Positions 15,928-24,686 of a stretch of DNA of 37,842 nucleotides are shown piece by piece. This DNA is from Oscillospiraceae bacterium (lineage in GTDB: Bacteria; Bacillota; Clostridia; Oscillospirales; CAG-272). The stretch lies in assembly GCA_015064695.1 (NCBI GenBank), contig SVRS01000022.1, forward strand, positions 1 through 37,842, in the 5' to 3' direction. Each line of letters begins with the position of its first letter. Within the stretch, counting starts at the first letter, position 1. Under the pieces are notes generated by a model. The model was not told the DNA's origin. It searched no databases and worked only from the letters and a program-made list of their open reading frames with translations. Made by a program: the position numbers and the translations under genes.

Positions 15928-17946
15928 ATGAATTTTAAGAAAATGCTGGCCGGTACTCTGTCGGCTCTACTCCTCGGTGCCGCTATGACCGTGACGGTCT
16001 CCGCACTGGAGCCCCACGGAACAGGCATCAAAATGCGAAACTGGTTGGTCAATGACCCGGACTACGAATTCTCCAATGCCTACAAAACATCGGTTTGGTA
16101 TCAGAATTTCACGTCCCTGGAATTGAGCGGTAACGACCGAAACAACGTGCTTCGCATCGCTGTCTCCCAGCTCGGCTACCACGAAGGAAATAGCCCATCG
16201 GATTTCCACGGAATGAACACCTCCGGAACTGAAAATTACATCGAATACGCTCGCCTGCTGACGCCCAATTGGAACAACAATTCCTACGATTGGTGCGCCT
16301 GCTTTGTCAATTGGTGTCTCAACCAAGCGCGTTTCGACAAGGCCTCCTCTGAGATCAGTTGCGGCAACTGGGTATCTGAGCTACAGACCATGGGCATGTG
16401 GCAATTTTCCGCCGCATACCGCGGTACATACATTCCTAAGCCCGCCGACTTCATATTCTTTGATTGGGATGCCACGGGCACATGGCCCGACCATATCGGT
16501 TACGTTCTGTACGTCTTGAACGGCCGCGTCTACACCATTGAGGGAAATGCCGACGATAACGTGACCGTTCGCTCCTATCCCTTATCCGACACCCGTATTT
16601 TGGGCTACGGAACGCCGCCCTACGACGAGGGTGATGAGCCTACCCTTGATTATGCCTACGCCGATGGTATGCCTCGCGGGATTTACGTGGTCAACAGCGC
16701 CGAGGCCGGCCTTACGGATCGGATCGGGGCCAATGCGATTTGCACCGTTCCCCTCGGCGCCTCGGTCCGTTTGATCAAAACGGAGGGAGATTTCGCCCTG
16801 GTTTCCTACGGCGACCATGCGGGATATCTTCCCAAGAGCTGTCTTTTCCTGCTCACCGATGAGTTTCAACTGATCTACGATGCCAACGGTGGAACGAATC
16901 CTCCCACCACCGGCTCGTTTCTGCGGGGACACTCTGCCGTCATATCCGAAACAATCCCCACGCTGGAGGGCGACACCTTCCTGGGCTGGTCCAAGGTTCC
17001 CTACAACGTCAAGGTGGATTTTAAGCCCGGCGATCCCATTACAGCGGATCGAGATACGACTCTCTACGCCGTTTGGGAAAAACGCTCCCACGATCTGGCC
17101 AAGCAAGCAGCCGACAAGGGGCTGCTTCCTGAGTACGAGCGCCCCTTGATCATTCAAAACACCGCCGCACTTCTGTTGGGCCGTTTGAATATCCCCGCCG
17201 TGTTCACAGATCGGGGCAACACCGACATCCGCCGGGTGGAGGATGAGGAGCTTGGAAAGGTTCTCTCTTTCGAATCCACCTCTTCCGATATCTCTCCTTA
17301 CGTGACCCTTCCCTACGATCTCCTCTGCCGTTCCCTGTATCTGAAGCCTGTAAACGGCGAAGCCGTTACTCACGTGATCCTGCGGGTCAAGAACCTATCC
17401 ATGGACAACGTTTTCATGAAGCTTCACGTCAACGGAACTGAAGGAAGCGCAGAGGCAACCTTGACGTCGGATAAGGGCTGGCAATACGTGGTATTCGATT
17501 TGAGCAAGGCACACCTCTCAAGCAAGCTGAATGAATTAAAGCTCCATTGGCAAGACAGCTCTCGCGTAGGAGACTCCCTGCTGCTCTCCGAGGTATATCT
17601 CGTTTCGGAGGATGCCGTACGGAATGCTGTCCTGGAAGGCAAATACGTATTCGCGCCCCAGGCTCTGCTGACATTGGGAGACAAGCCTCCCGTCGACCTC
17701 ATTGATCCTCCCTACGTTCTCTCCCCCGATGAATTCCCGGGCGGAGAGTGGGACACGTCGGATTCCGCCGATTCCATCGACTCTGACGAATCCGAAACCG
17801 ATTCCGACTCCCCCGATCCCAGCGTCTCCAAGGGATGTCTCAGCACCCTTAGAGGCTCCGCGTGGATCGCTGTTGTCCTGGTTGTATGTGCGCCCTCTCT
17901 GCTTCGCAGAAAAGAAACAGATACCAATTTACATTGTTTATACTGA
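15928..17946 (+). CDS. Secreted CHAP-domain protein with InlB-B-like repeat and Cys-TM-Arg C-terminal anchor
   Basis: 672 residues. A signal peptide (residues 1-27: MNFKKMLAGTLSALLLGAAM, cleaved after VSA) is followed by a CHAP-type cysteine amidase/peptidase domain (about 65-220): SYDWCACFVNWC with nucleophile near Cys123, PDHIGYVLY with the catalytic His, and TIEGNADDNV. An SH3-like module (about 240-310) and an InlB-B/Flg_new repeat (about 310-375, YDANGG ... FLGWSK ... LYAVWE) follow, then a beta-rich domain. The end is a Ser/Asp-rich linker, KGC, a hydrophobic helix and LLRRKE, a sorting-signal-like tail. Such proteins cut peptidoglycan or peptides at the cell surface. The ribosome site GAAAGGAAGG lies 22 bases from the ATG, with a small hairpin between. 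Confidence 0.8.
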   Translation: MNFKKMLAGTLSALLLGAAMTVTVSALEPHGTGIKMRNWLVNDPDYEFSNAYKTSVWYQNFTSLELSGNDRNNVLRIAVSQLGYHEGNSPSDFHGMNTSGTENYIEYARLLTPNWNNNSYDWCACFVNWCLNQARFDKASSEISCGNWVSELQTMGMWQFSAAYRGTYIPKPADFIFFDWDATGTWPDHIGYVLYVLNGRVYTIEGNADDNVTVRSYPLSDTRILGYGTPPYDEGDEPTLDYAYADGMPRGIYVVNSAEAGLTDRIGANAICTVPLGASVRLIKTEGDFALVSYGDHAGYLPKSCLFLLTDEFQLIYDANGGTNPPTTGSFLRGHSAVISETIPTLEGDTFLGWSKVPYNVKVDFKPGDPITADRDTTLYAVWEKRSHDLAKQAADKGLLPEYERPLIIQNTAALLLGRLNIPAVFTDRGNTDIRRVEDEELGKVLSFESTSSDISPYVTLPYDLLCRSLYLKPVNGEAVTHVILRVKNLSMDNVFMKLHVNGTEGSAEATLTSDKGWQYVVFDLSKAHLSSKLNELKLHWQDSSRVGDSLLLSEVYLVSEDAVRNAVLEGKYVFAPQALLTLGDKPPVDLIDPPYVLSPDEFPGGEWDTSDSADSIDSDESETDSDSPDPSVSKGCLSTLRGSAWIAVVLVVCAPSLLRRKETDTNLHCLY

Positions 17947-17961
17947 TAATGAATATGAATT

Positions 17962-18003
17962 AAAAAATCCTTCGCGCCGATCATTTAGCGCGAAGGATTT
18001 TTT
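17962..18003. terminator. Bidirectional terminator between CHAP and RCC1 genes
   Basis: A perfect 16-bp stem with A6 at its 5' foot and T6 at its 3' foot (AAAAAATCCTTCGCGC and complement) and a 10-base loop. It serves both converging genes. Confidence 0.95.
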
Positions 18004-18017
18004 AATAACGTATTGAA

Positions 18018-20858
18018 TCAAGACGATTGGGCATCGGGAATCAGAATCATTTCCCAATTCTCCGTCATGGCGGCAATACGATGCTCGCAGGTATCCAGGG
18101 CCACCACGCCCGTCAGTGTAGCCAAAGCCGCTTCATGCTCACCGCTTCCGCCACGAAGCACCACCGTTCTGTCGGTCCTGACGCACAGGGTTGCCTCCGG
18201 CAAGCAGGCAATCGCCGCCACGTCCGTCAGATCTCCCACGTCGCATTGCCCCCCTCGGTTATCGCCTACGGCCAGCACCCGACCGTCGGAGGTCAGCGCG
18301 ACGGAGTGGAATTCGCCGGCGGCCACTGCGATGACACCCTTCCAAGCCTCTACGTTGCATTGTCCGTACCGATTATCGCCCACGGCGATGCAGGTTCCGT
18401 CACCCCGACATCCTACGGTATGGCGGATTCCGCAGGCCACTTCGGTCATGCTCTGCCACGAGCGGGTATCGCACCGTCCGTCCGGATTAGCGCCCACCGA
18501 AAAGACCCGGCCATCCGACCGAATTGCCACCGTGTGGGCATATCCGCAAGCCACCTGCTTCCATCTGTACGGAGCCCCATCCGTATCGGATTCTCCCTCC
18601 AAGAACTGATTGATGGTCTGGGCGTCGCACTGGCCGTCGGTATTCCGTCCCGACATGACCATCCGACCGTCCGACAGGATCACCGCAGAGCGGTAGGGAC
18701 CTGCGGCGACCTGCTCTGCTATATCATAGATACTCAGATCCCGTTGGCCACAATCATTGGAGCCGTCGGTGGTCACAATGCCCTGCTCATCCAGCCGAAC
18801 GGTATGGTTCATGCCCACGGCAATCCGTCCCTTGGCCCTCCCCACGGCAACAGACATGGGTAGATCGGCCAGAGAGTCGTTCCCGCCGTCTTCCTCTCCC
18901 TCTGTTGCATGGCGGATCGCCTGGATCTCCTGCTCAATCCGACGGCTATACTGGCCGTAGCCGTAAAGCTGGCGTACATCGCGGAACACCGCAAAATGGG
19001 CCGTGGAGCTGCATTGACGATTCCCATCCTCTCCGCAGGAAAGGATCTGTCCGCTCTCCGCAAGACCCACCATGTGCCCGGGCCCACATTGCATGGCAAT
19101 GACGTCCTGCCAGCGCACGGCCGTCGCGTCGCGTTTGTGCTCGCGATCTCCCTCGACATCAACGGAAAGACTCCCTGCCACAAGCACGTTCCCTTCCGCC
19201 GTCAGGGCGGCCGCATAGCCATCGCCACAACCGATATCCACGACCTGCTTCCAGGCCGCCGTATCACATTGACCGTACTCGTTATTCCCTGCGGCCAAAA
19301 CCCGTCCGCCGTAGCACAGTCCCAAGGTAAACTGCTTTCCTGCAGCAATCTCCCGCACGTCCCGCCAGTCCTCCGTTTGATTGGGTATGGTGCTCTTCAC
19401 CGTCCCGTTGTCGTAGAGGCAGACCATATGGGTGTCTGTTGTCACCACGCTCACGGGATGATGCCAATCCCCATTGATTAAAGCTATGTCGAAGGGAGGC
19501 TCTCCCGCAATGAGAATACTTCCCTCGTAGGTTACACCTACGGTATAACCGTCCGCCACAGAGATCCTTCGAATTCGACTCCATTCGGTCACGTCTCCCT
19601 GTCCGCGGTCGTTTCGTCCGCAAAACAGAACCTCACCATTTTCGGTAAGACCCACCGAGTGATACTTCCCCGCCGCAATGCTTTTCACGTTCTCCCAATC
19701 CGAAACGCCACAACAGCTGTCCACGTTATTACCCTCGGCGCTGACACGGCCGTTCTCATGCAGGGCGAGAATATGGGAGTTTCCGCAAGCCGCCCCGCGA
19801 ACGTGTAACCACTCTTTGCTGTTCTGAAATTGCGCTGAGGTCAGCACCCTCCCCTCGGCGTTGATACAGACCGTACTCCGCTTTCCGCAAACCATATGCT
19901 TTTTGTAGCGAACCGCATCGGCAAAGCGCATCTGATAACGGCGCTCCATGTCTGCCATGTCGTGTATCCGAGCCCGTTGATCGGATACAAAGACGTCGAA
20001 ATCCTCAAACAGACATCCGAAGCGAGCCGTATTACACTGACCGAAATCGTTGCTCCCAATCGCCAGCACCTGGCCGTCCCGTGTCAGTGCCAGGATATGG
20101 GTAGGGCTGACTGCACAGGCCACGTAATGCTTGGCATCGCTCATGCGGGATGCCTCGGGACAGGTAGACACCAGCTGACCTCCCGCTGTAATACCCACGA
20201 TAGAATCCCCGCAGGCCGCCGCGAACATCAGATTCTTCCAATCCTCCACTTTGCGGGGCAAACGGGCATTTGAGAGCAATCTTCCGTCCGCCGTCACGGC
20301 GTACAGATTCTCCTTGCTCATGTCAGTGAACAAGCCCACCACATTTTTCCAGGATTTCGCCTCGTGGCGAAGAGTATAGTGGCCGCCCGCGATCAGCACT
20401 CGGCCGTCCCGGGTAAGCCCGGCCGTGAAATCATCTCCGCATACGACGTCCACCACCGAAGACCAATTTCCGGTGTTGCATTGTCCGTCCCGGTTATCTC
20501 CCGCCATCACGGCGTGACCGTTTCCCAAAAGAACGCACATATGTCTGCTTCCGCAGGAAACCGCGCGAGCCGAGGAAAAAGCCTCCATAATCTCAAGATC
20601 GACGGGACTCCGCCCTGCCACGCGCAGAGTTCCGTCCCGCATCAAGCCAACAATATGATCCACGCCGCAGGTCACGGCCAAAACCTCTGACCAGGCGCGA
20701 GCATTCTCTTGCCCCCAGCGATCGGTTCCCACGTAGGCCAATTTACCGCATTGGTGCAGAGCCACGCTGAATTCCGTGCCGCAGGCAATAAGCCCCTTTC
20801 GGGCGCAGATGCTATTTTGAAGCCGTCTGAGTTTGGTGAGATCGGTTTGGTGGTTCAT
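18018..20858 (-). CDS. Large intracellular RCC1-repeat (beta-propeller) protein
   Basis: 946 residues with no signal peptide or membrane segment. By eye about 22 RCC1-like repeats of some 38 residues follow the pattern CGxxHTVxLxxDGRVxAxGxNxxGQCxxxxWxxV. They fall into three blocks: about 23-281 (seven), 319-628 (eight) and 677-946 (seven). Two charged helical inserts without repeats separate them (about 282-318, containing DMADMERRYQMRF, and about 629-676). This suggests three consecutive propellers. RCC1 propellers bind other proteins or nucleic acid; no enzymatic motif is seen and the partner is unknown. GGAGGACGTAT precedes ATG 20858. It is a single-gene unit with its own promoter and a terminator. 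Confidence 0.85.
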   Translation of the reverse strand: MNHQTDLTKLRRLQNSICARKGLIACGTEFSVALHQCGKLAYVGTDRWGQENARAWSEVLAVTCGVDHIVGLMRDGTLRVAGRSPVDLEIMEAFSSARAVSCGSRHMCVLLGNGHAVMAGDNRDGQCNTGNWSSVVDVVCGDDFTAGLTRDGRVLIAGGHYTLRHEAKSWKNVVGLFTDMSKENLYAVTADGRLLSNARLPRKVEDWKNLMFAAACGDSIVGITAGGQLVSTCPEASRMSDAKHYVACAVSPTHILALTRDGQVLAIGSNDFGQCNTARFGCLFEDFDVFVSDQRARIHDMADMERRYQMRFADAVRYKKHMVCGKRSTVCINAEGRVLTSAQFQNSKEWLHVRGAACGNSHILALHENGRVSAEGNNVDSCCGVSDWENVKSIAAGKYHSVGLTENGEVLFCGRNDRGQGDVTEWSRIRRISVADGYTVGVTYEGSILIAGEPPFDIALINGDWHHPVSVVTTDTHMVCLYDNGTVKSTIPNQTEDWRDVREIAAGKQFTLGLCYGGRVLAAGNNEYGQCDTAAWKQVVDIGCGDGYAAALTAEGNVLVAGSLSVDVEGDREHKRDATAVRWQDVIAMQCGPGHMVGLAESGQILSCGEDGNRQCSSTAHFAVFRDVRQLYGYGQYSRRIEQEIQAIRHATEGEEDGGNDSLADLPMSVAVGRAKGRIAVGMNHTVRLDEQGIVTTDGSNDCGQRDLSIYDIAEQVAAGPYRSAVILSDGRMVMSGRNTDGQCDAQTINQFLEGESDTDGAPYRWKQVACGYAHTVAIRSDGRVFSVGANPDGRCDTRSWQSMTEVACGIRHTVGCRGDGTCIAVGDNRYGQCNVEAWKGVIAVAAGEFHSVALTSDGRVLAVGDNRGGQCDVGDLTDVAAIACLPEATLCVRTDRTVVLRGGSGEHEAALATLTGVVALDTCEHRIAAMTENWEMILIPDAQSS

Positions 20859-20931
20859 ATACGTCCTCCGAGATCGTGATCTGTTTCAAAAAAAGGTATG
20901 CTTGGGGACCGTGTCCCTTTATCTCCCTTTT

Positions 20932-20960
20932 ATTATAGCAAATAACCCCCTCATGGTCAA
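20932..20960 (-). promoter_or_regulatory. Promoter of the RCC1-repeat gene
   Basis: On the minus strand TTGACC (20960-20955) and TATAAT (20937-20932) with a 17-base spacer, about 75 bases before the start codon. Confidence 0.82.
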
Positions 20961-21048
20961 GAGGTTTTTGAAGAAATGCGGAATCTCCTGTGTTATTTAT
21001 ACGCATGGAGTCGGGGATACGCGGTCCCTTCCGTAGGTCTCGCTCTTC

Positions 21049-23379
21049 TTATTTCTTCAGAATCCACCGCTTCTGGCCCATCCATAGGGGGATCTCCCCA
21101 TGGGGTTCCGCCTCAAACCAAGGCGCAACCTCTCCGTAGGCGGACACAATGACACAGTCAGCCCCAGAGAGATCCAACTCTCCGCCGTAGACTTTCTTCA
21201 CCAGAGGGCCGTGATTACCGAAAATCACAGTATCCGCACGAGAGACTAACTCTGCAGCCTTGTCGGCCAAACTACTCTCAAACACGGCTGAGCCACAGTA
21301 CAGGAGGCGGTCATCGCCCTCGTCCTCCGCGGAAATATCCATCGATACCAGAATCACCGGCTGAACCGAGCGGGAGATGTGGACCTTTTCTACCGATAGC
21401 GAGCCGCTGCCGAACACTCGAAGCTTTTCCCCGTTGCCGTACAGGCAGACAGGAACCCCCGAAGCCTCTGCCTTTTCCAGGCAGGCCAGCATCAGATCGT
21501 ACTCATCCTCATTGGTGGGCGTAGGCATCCACAAGGAGCGAACGGTCTCCTGCTCCAAAATAATTTCCAGCGCACCAGAGGTACGGGTATGGTAGTGGGT
21601 CAGCATGAAAGCGGAAAGCTCGGTGGCCCCCTGTAATCTTGCCTCTCGCGTGGCCGCAGACAGGGCGGTCAAAGAGCCATTGGACAGATCGCATACAAAG
21701 CCTTCGTTCCCCGCCACCATCACCAATGCATCCGACACGGTGGATGGCTGGAGATAGGAGACCTTTACGTTATTGCGGGTCAAATAGCTATGGGTCGTCA
21801 AAACCAGCCCCACCGCGACCCAGCCTGCCAGCAGAGGCAGCACCACGATCCATTGCCGCCTCTTAGGCAAACGGACAACAAGCAGAATTAAGGTCGTGGC
21901 CATCATGATCGCCGCGATTAGTCGGACGGCGGGATGGCGCAGGGAGATCACCACGCCCGAAGGCTCTGCCATTCTTGCCGCCAGGTTGGTCAAGGCCACG
22001 CAAACAATCTCCACACCCCGTCCCAGGAAGGCAGCTGCCGCAGTGCCCATCATGGGCAAGATCAGCAGGGACAACACCAGAACGACAGCGCACAGAGGTG
22101 TCAGCAGCAGGGTGGACAGGGGCGACAGCACCCCCATTTCTCCGATGGATGATGCCACGACAAAGAGGGTAAAGCTCATAGCGATCACACCCACCGCCAG
22201 GGTGACGGCAAGCTTGATCCCTTTCTCCAATATGATCTGCTTCCACAGAGCGAATTCCCTACCGTGCCGCAGTTTTTCCAGCCGTTCATTTATAGCGGGT
22301 ACACATGTAACCAGCCCCAGAACCGCCAAAAAGGACATCCAGAAGCCCGCGTCGCAGACGGTACAGGGCGAAAGCGCCAGGATCAACCCGCCTGCCACAC
22401 CCAAGGAGGTCAGCGGATCCGCCTGCTCCGAGAGTATGTGGGAAAGATAGGTGATCCCCAGCATGATCACCGCGCGGGTCGCAGAGGGAGGAAAGCCCAG
22501 CAGGATGAGATAGCCGACGGCACCCGCCGAGAGAACCGCCGCACGGACACGCTTCGGCACGTGAAGGAAAATAAGAAGCAACGCCAGGATTCCGAAAAGA
22601 AGGGTCATATGCAAACCGCTGATGGCCAGCAAATGGGACACGCCGGCGCGTGAAAAATCCCTGCGGACAGCATCCGACAGGTAGGACTTATCTCCCAAAA
22701 GAAGCGCTGAGGGAAGTCCTCCGGCTTCGTCTCCCACAATCAACTGCAACCGGGCCGACAGAGAACGGCGAAGGTTCCCCGCCCTCACCCGCAGAAGGCG
22801 ACTATCCTCCCGAACGACGGTCACAGCCTTTTCGTCCTCAGAAAGCAAGCCCAGAACATATCCGTCTCCCACCAACATACTGACGTCATAGCCGGGATTC
22901 GCTACCTCCGAAAGTGGCAGGATGGTGGCAGTCATCTCCACCTCGTTGCCCGGGCGGAGATCCGACACGTAATGGCAGGTCAGAACCGCGAGGCCCTCCA
23001 CCTCACGTCCGTTCACGGAATGGATAAGGAGGGTGTATGACGTCATATATCCGCCGCTTCCCCGTCGGTCGGTCACCGTGGCATGTACCTGTGCCTCCGT
23101 ATGGGCGATGCTCTCCACATAGACGGAGGATGCGCCATGGAAGGTAGCTTGGGATTGGATGAGTGCCAGACAAGCGAGCATAGCCGCCACCAGGGATAGG
23201 ATCGCCCGTCGGGCATCCCTTCGCCGAGCAAATAAGAAACCGGCACAGAGAACGGCAGCAGCCAGTACGAGTCCGCCGCAAATCCACTTTTCAACGGCCC
23301 CCATACAGAATCCGAGAACAGCTGACAGCATGAAAACGGCACAGCAGAAAAAAAGTGGACGATGACGCAGGATATTCAC
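21049..23379 (-). CDS. comEC: ComEC/Rec2 competence channel protein with degenerate hydrolase domain
   Basis: 776 residues. N-terminal membrane helices and an OB-like DUF4131 domain (about 90-175) lead into the competence domain: GLPSALLLGDKSYLSDAVRRDFSRAGVSHLLAISGLHM, then helices to about residue 530. The C-terminal third has the position of the metallo-beta-lactamase domain, but its metal motif reads THYHTRTSG where HxHxDH is expected, so the nuclease part looks inactive. ComEC carries transforming DNA across the membrane. The start is GTG at 23379 with AAAGGAG ten bases upstream; no ATG fits. No other com gene is in view. It lies 190 bases from the RCC1 gene and 136 bases after rpmB. Confidence 0.9.
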   Translation of the reverse strand: MNILRHRPLFFCCAVFMLSAVLGFCMGAVEKWICGGLVLAAAVLCAGFLFARRRDARRAILSLVAAMLACLALIQSQATFHGASSVYVESIAHTEAQVHATVTDRRGSGGYMTSYTLLIHSVNGREVEGLAVLTCHYVSDLRPGNEVEMTATILPLSEVANPGYDVSMLVGDGYVLGLLSEDEKAVTVVREDSRLLRVRAGNLRRSLSARLQLIVGDEAGGLPSALLLGDKSYLSDAVRRDFSRAGVSHLLAISGLHMTLLFGILALLLIFLHVPKRVRAAVLSAGAVGYLILLGFPPSATRAVIMLGITYLSHILSEQADPLTSLGVAGGLILALSPCTVCDAGFWMSFLAVLGLVTCVPAINERLEKLRHGREFALWKQIILEKGIKLAVTLAVGVIAMSFTLFVVASSIGEMGVLSPLSTLLLTPLCAVVLVLSLLILPMMGTAAAAFLGRGVEIVCVALTNLAARMAEPSGVVISLRHPAVRLIAAIMMATTLILLVVRLPKRRQWIVVLPLLAGWVAVGLVLTTHSYLTRNNVKVSYLQPSTVSDALVMVAGNEGFVCDLSNGSLTALSAATREARLQGATELSAFMLTHYHTRTSGALEIILEQETVRSLWMPTPTNEDEYDLMLACLEKAEASGVPVCLYGNGEKLRVFGSGSLSVEKVHISRSVQPVILVSMDISAEDEGDDRLLYCGSAVFESSLADKAAELVSRADTVIFGNHGPLVKKVYGGELDLSGADCVIVSAYGEVAPWFEAEPHGEIPLWMGQKRWILKK

Positions 23380-23436
23380 GATACGTGGACTCCTTTCATA
23401 CGGATTTTTCGGGAAATACGGAACGTACTTTCAAGG

Positions 23437-23478
23437 AAAAAAGGAATCGGCCACCGTCTTTCCGACAATGGCCGATTT
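23437..23478 (-). terminator. Rho-independent terminator of rpmB
   Basis: On the minus strand AAATCGGCCA pairs with TGGCCGATTCC around a loop and is followed by T6 (23442-23437). An outer TTCAAGGA/TCCTTGAA pair encloses it. Confidence 0.85.
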
Positions 23479-23515
23479 CTATCCTTGAAGGGCAAGGACT
23501 CACGTGATACTCAAA

Positions 23516-23701
23516 TCAAGCGCGGGTAACCTTACCGGAACGCAGGCAACGGGAGCAAACGGCGACGGTCTTATGGGAACCGTCCACAACTGCCTTGACC
23601 TTGCGAATGTTGGGCTTCCAGGTGCGATTGGTCTTACGGTTGGAGTGGGACACATTCTGACCGTAAACAACACCCTTTCCGCAGATACTGCATTTTGCCA
23701 T
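23516..23701 (-). CDS. rpmB: 50S ribosomal protein bL28
   Basis: 61 residues. MAKCSICGKGVVYGQNVSHSNRKT is the L28 signature, and RKVKAVVDGSHKTVAVCSRCLRSGKV closes it. Both CxxC pairs are kept (CSIC and CSRC), so this is the zinc-binding form, whose partner in many Firmicutes is a Zur-repressed zinc-free paralog elsewhere. The ribosome site AAGGAGGTG precedes ATG, with a strong promoter and about 70 bases of leader. Single-gene unit with its own terminator, as usual for rpmB. Confidence 0.97.
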   Translation of the reverse strand: MAKCSICGKGVVYGQNVSHSNRKTNRTWKPNIRKVKAVVDGSHKTVAVCSRCLRSGKVTRA

Positions 23702-23774
23702 TACTTGACACCTCCTTACTGTGGTTTCGGGCCTGCCAGGTTATGACACGCCATCAACATAGACAACAGGATGT

Positions 23775-23803
23775 ATTATACCATAAACTTTCAAAAAATG
23801 CAA
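23775..23803 (-). promoter_or_regulatory. Promoter of rpmB
   Basis: On the minus strand TTGCAT (23803-23798) and TATAAT (23780-23775) with a 17-base spacer. Confidence 0.75.
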
Positions 23804-23875
23804 GAGCTTTTTCAAAAAAAGTTTGGAAAATATGCAAAGTTTTTTTCTGCCTGAACTGTGAAATACAACCAAAAA

Positions 23876-24490
23876 TCACTTGCGATTCTCTTTTTCCAGC
23901 TTCTTCTGCTCTTTCAGCTCCTTACGGGTGGGACGATCCGACTCAGGAAACTCGGGAATTCCCATTTTCGTCATGTGGAAATCCTTCGCTCCGGCAATAT
24001 ATGCCACAAAGGTTACCAGCATGGCAGGGATGGGGGTCAGGAAATACACCCACCACATGGCGTGCAGGGATTCTCTGTTCACGGTAATCACCGTAAGAAT
24101 ACCCTGGTACATGCCCTGGGAGAGAAGAGCAATCAATCGGCCGACGCTTTCCAAGGAATTCAATCCGCAAAAGACGCCCAAAGTGATCAGAATGGCCATG
24201 AGGAAATTCAGCGAGTTGGCAATGAGAGAGAGGAGGATACCTCGGAAGGGCTTGAAGGTCAGCTTCCCGTACTCAATGCTGAGCTTATCCTTAGCGCCGA
24301 TCTTCCAGGCGCTTCCGTACAGGAGAGAGAGATAAAATACGATCGAACCGATGCTGCTCCAAAGCAGAAGTGTATCGTTGTCCGCCTTCGCGGTGGCCAT
24401 CGCCAGGGCGAAACCGAACATGGAGATCACGATCTGATTAAGGAACAGATGCACCGTCTCGTAGGAATACCGTTCAAAGAATGCTTTCAT
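23876..24490 (-). CDS. Unknown four-helix membrane protein
   Basis: 204 residues with about four hydrophobic helices (residues 15-35, 42-60, 82-110, 143-165) and a charged cytoplasmic tail rich in Lys and Glu (PTRKELKEQKKLEKENRK). No family recognised. The start at 24490 has GGAGCG seven bases upstream and a TATAAT at 24527-24522 without a clear -35. It is divergent from the Xer gene across 196 bases and lies 174 bases upstream of rpmB, whose own promoter sits in the gap. Confidence 0.65.
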   Translation of the reverse strand: MKAFFERYSYETVHLFLNQIVISMFGFALAMATAKADNDTLLLWSSIGSIVFYLSLLYGSAWKIGAKDKLSIEYGKLTFKPFRGILLSLIANSLNFLMAILITLGVFCGLNSLESVGRLIALLSQGMYQGILTVITVNRESLHAMWWVYFLTPIPAMLVTFVAYIAGAKDFHMTKMGIPEFPESDRPTRKELKEQKKLEKENRK

Positions 24491-24559
24491 GGTTACACGC
24501 TCCGTTTCATACTGTGCTTTTATTATAACGAATAAATGTTTCTACTTTTACATCTATTT

Positions 24560-24640
24560 GTGACCAAATAATAATGAATTGTGACAATTTCATGAGCAGA
24601 CGAAAATGTTTACACTTTGTCCACTAATTCGTGACAAAAT
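24560..24640. promoter_or_regulatory. Xer upstream region with three GTGAC repeats
   Basis: Three direct repeats of a TTGTGAC/TTCGTGAC core lie at 24560-24564, 24581-24585 and 24631-24635, followed by a TATAAT-like box at 24646-24651 that lacks a good -35. The poor -35 with repeated motifs upstream would suit an activated promoter. This is inferred. Confidence 0.35.
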
Positions 24641-24686
24641 TTCCGTATAATAAACGAAGAATTCACCGAAAGGCGGAGTCCGTTCC

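Noticed and set aside
20833..21036. 67-codon plus-strand frame in the gap between RCC1 and comEC genes
   Set aside because: It overlaps the RCC1 promoter and start, with no ribosome site or recognisable motif.
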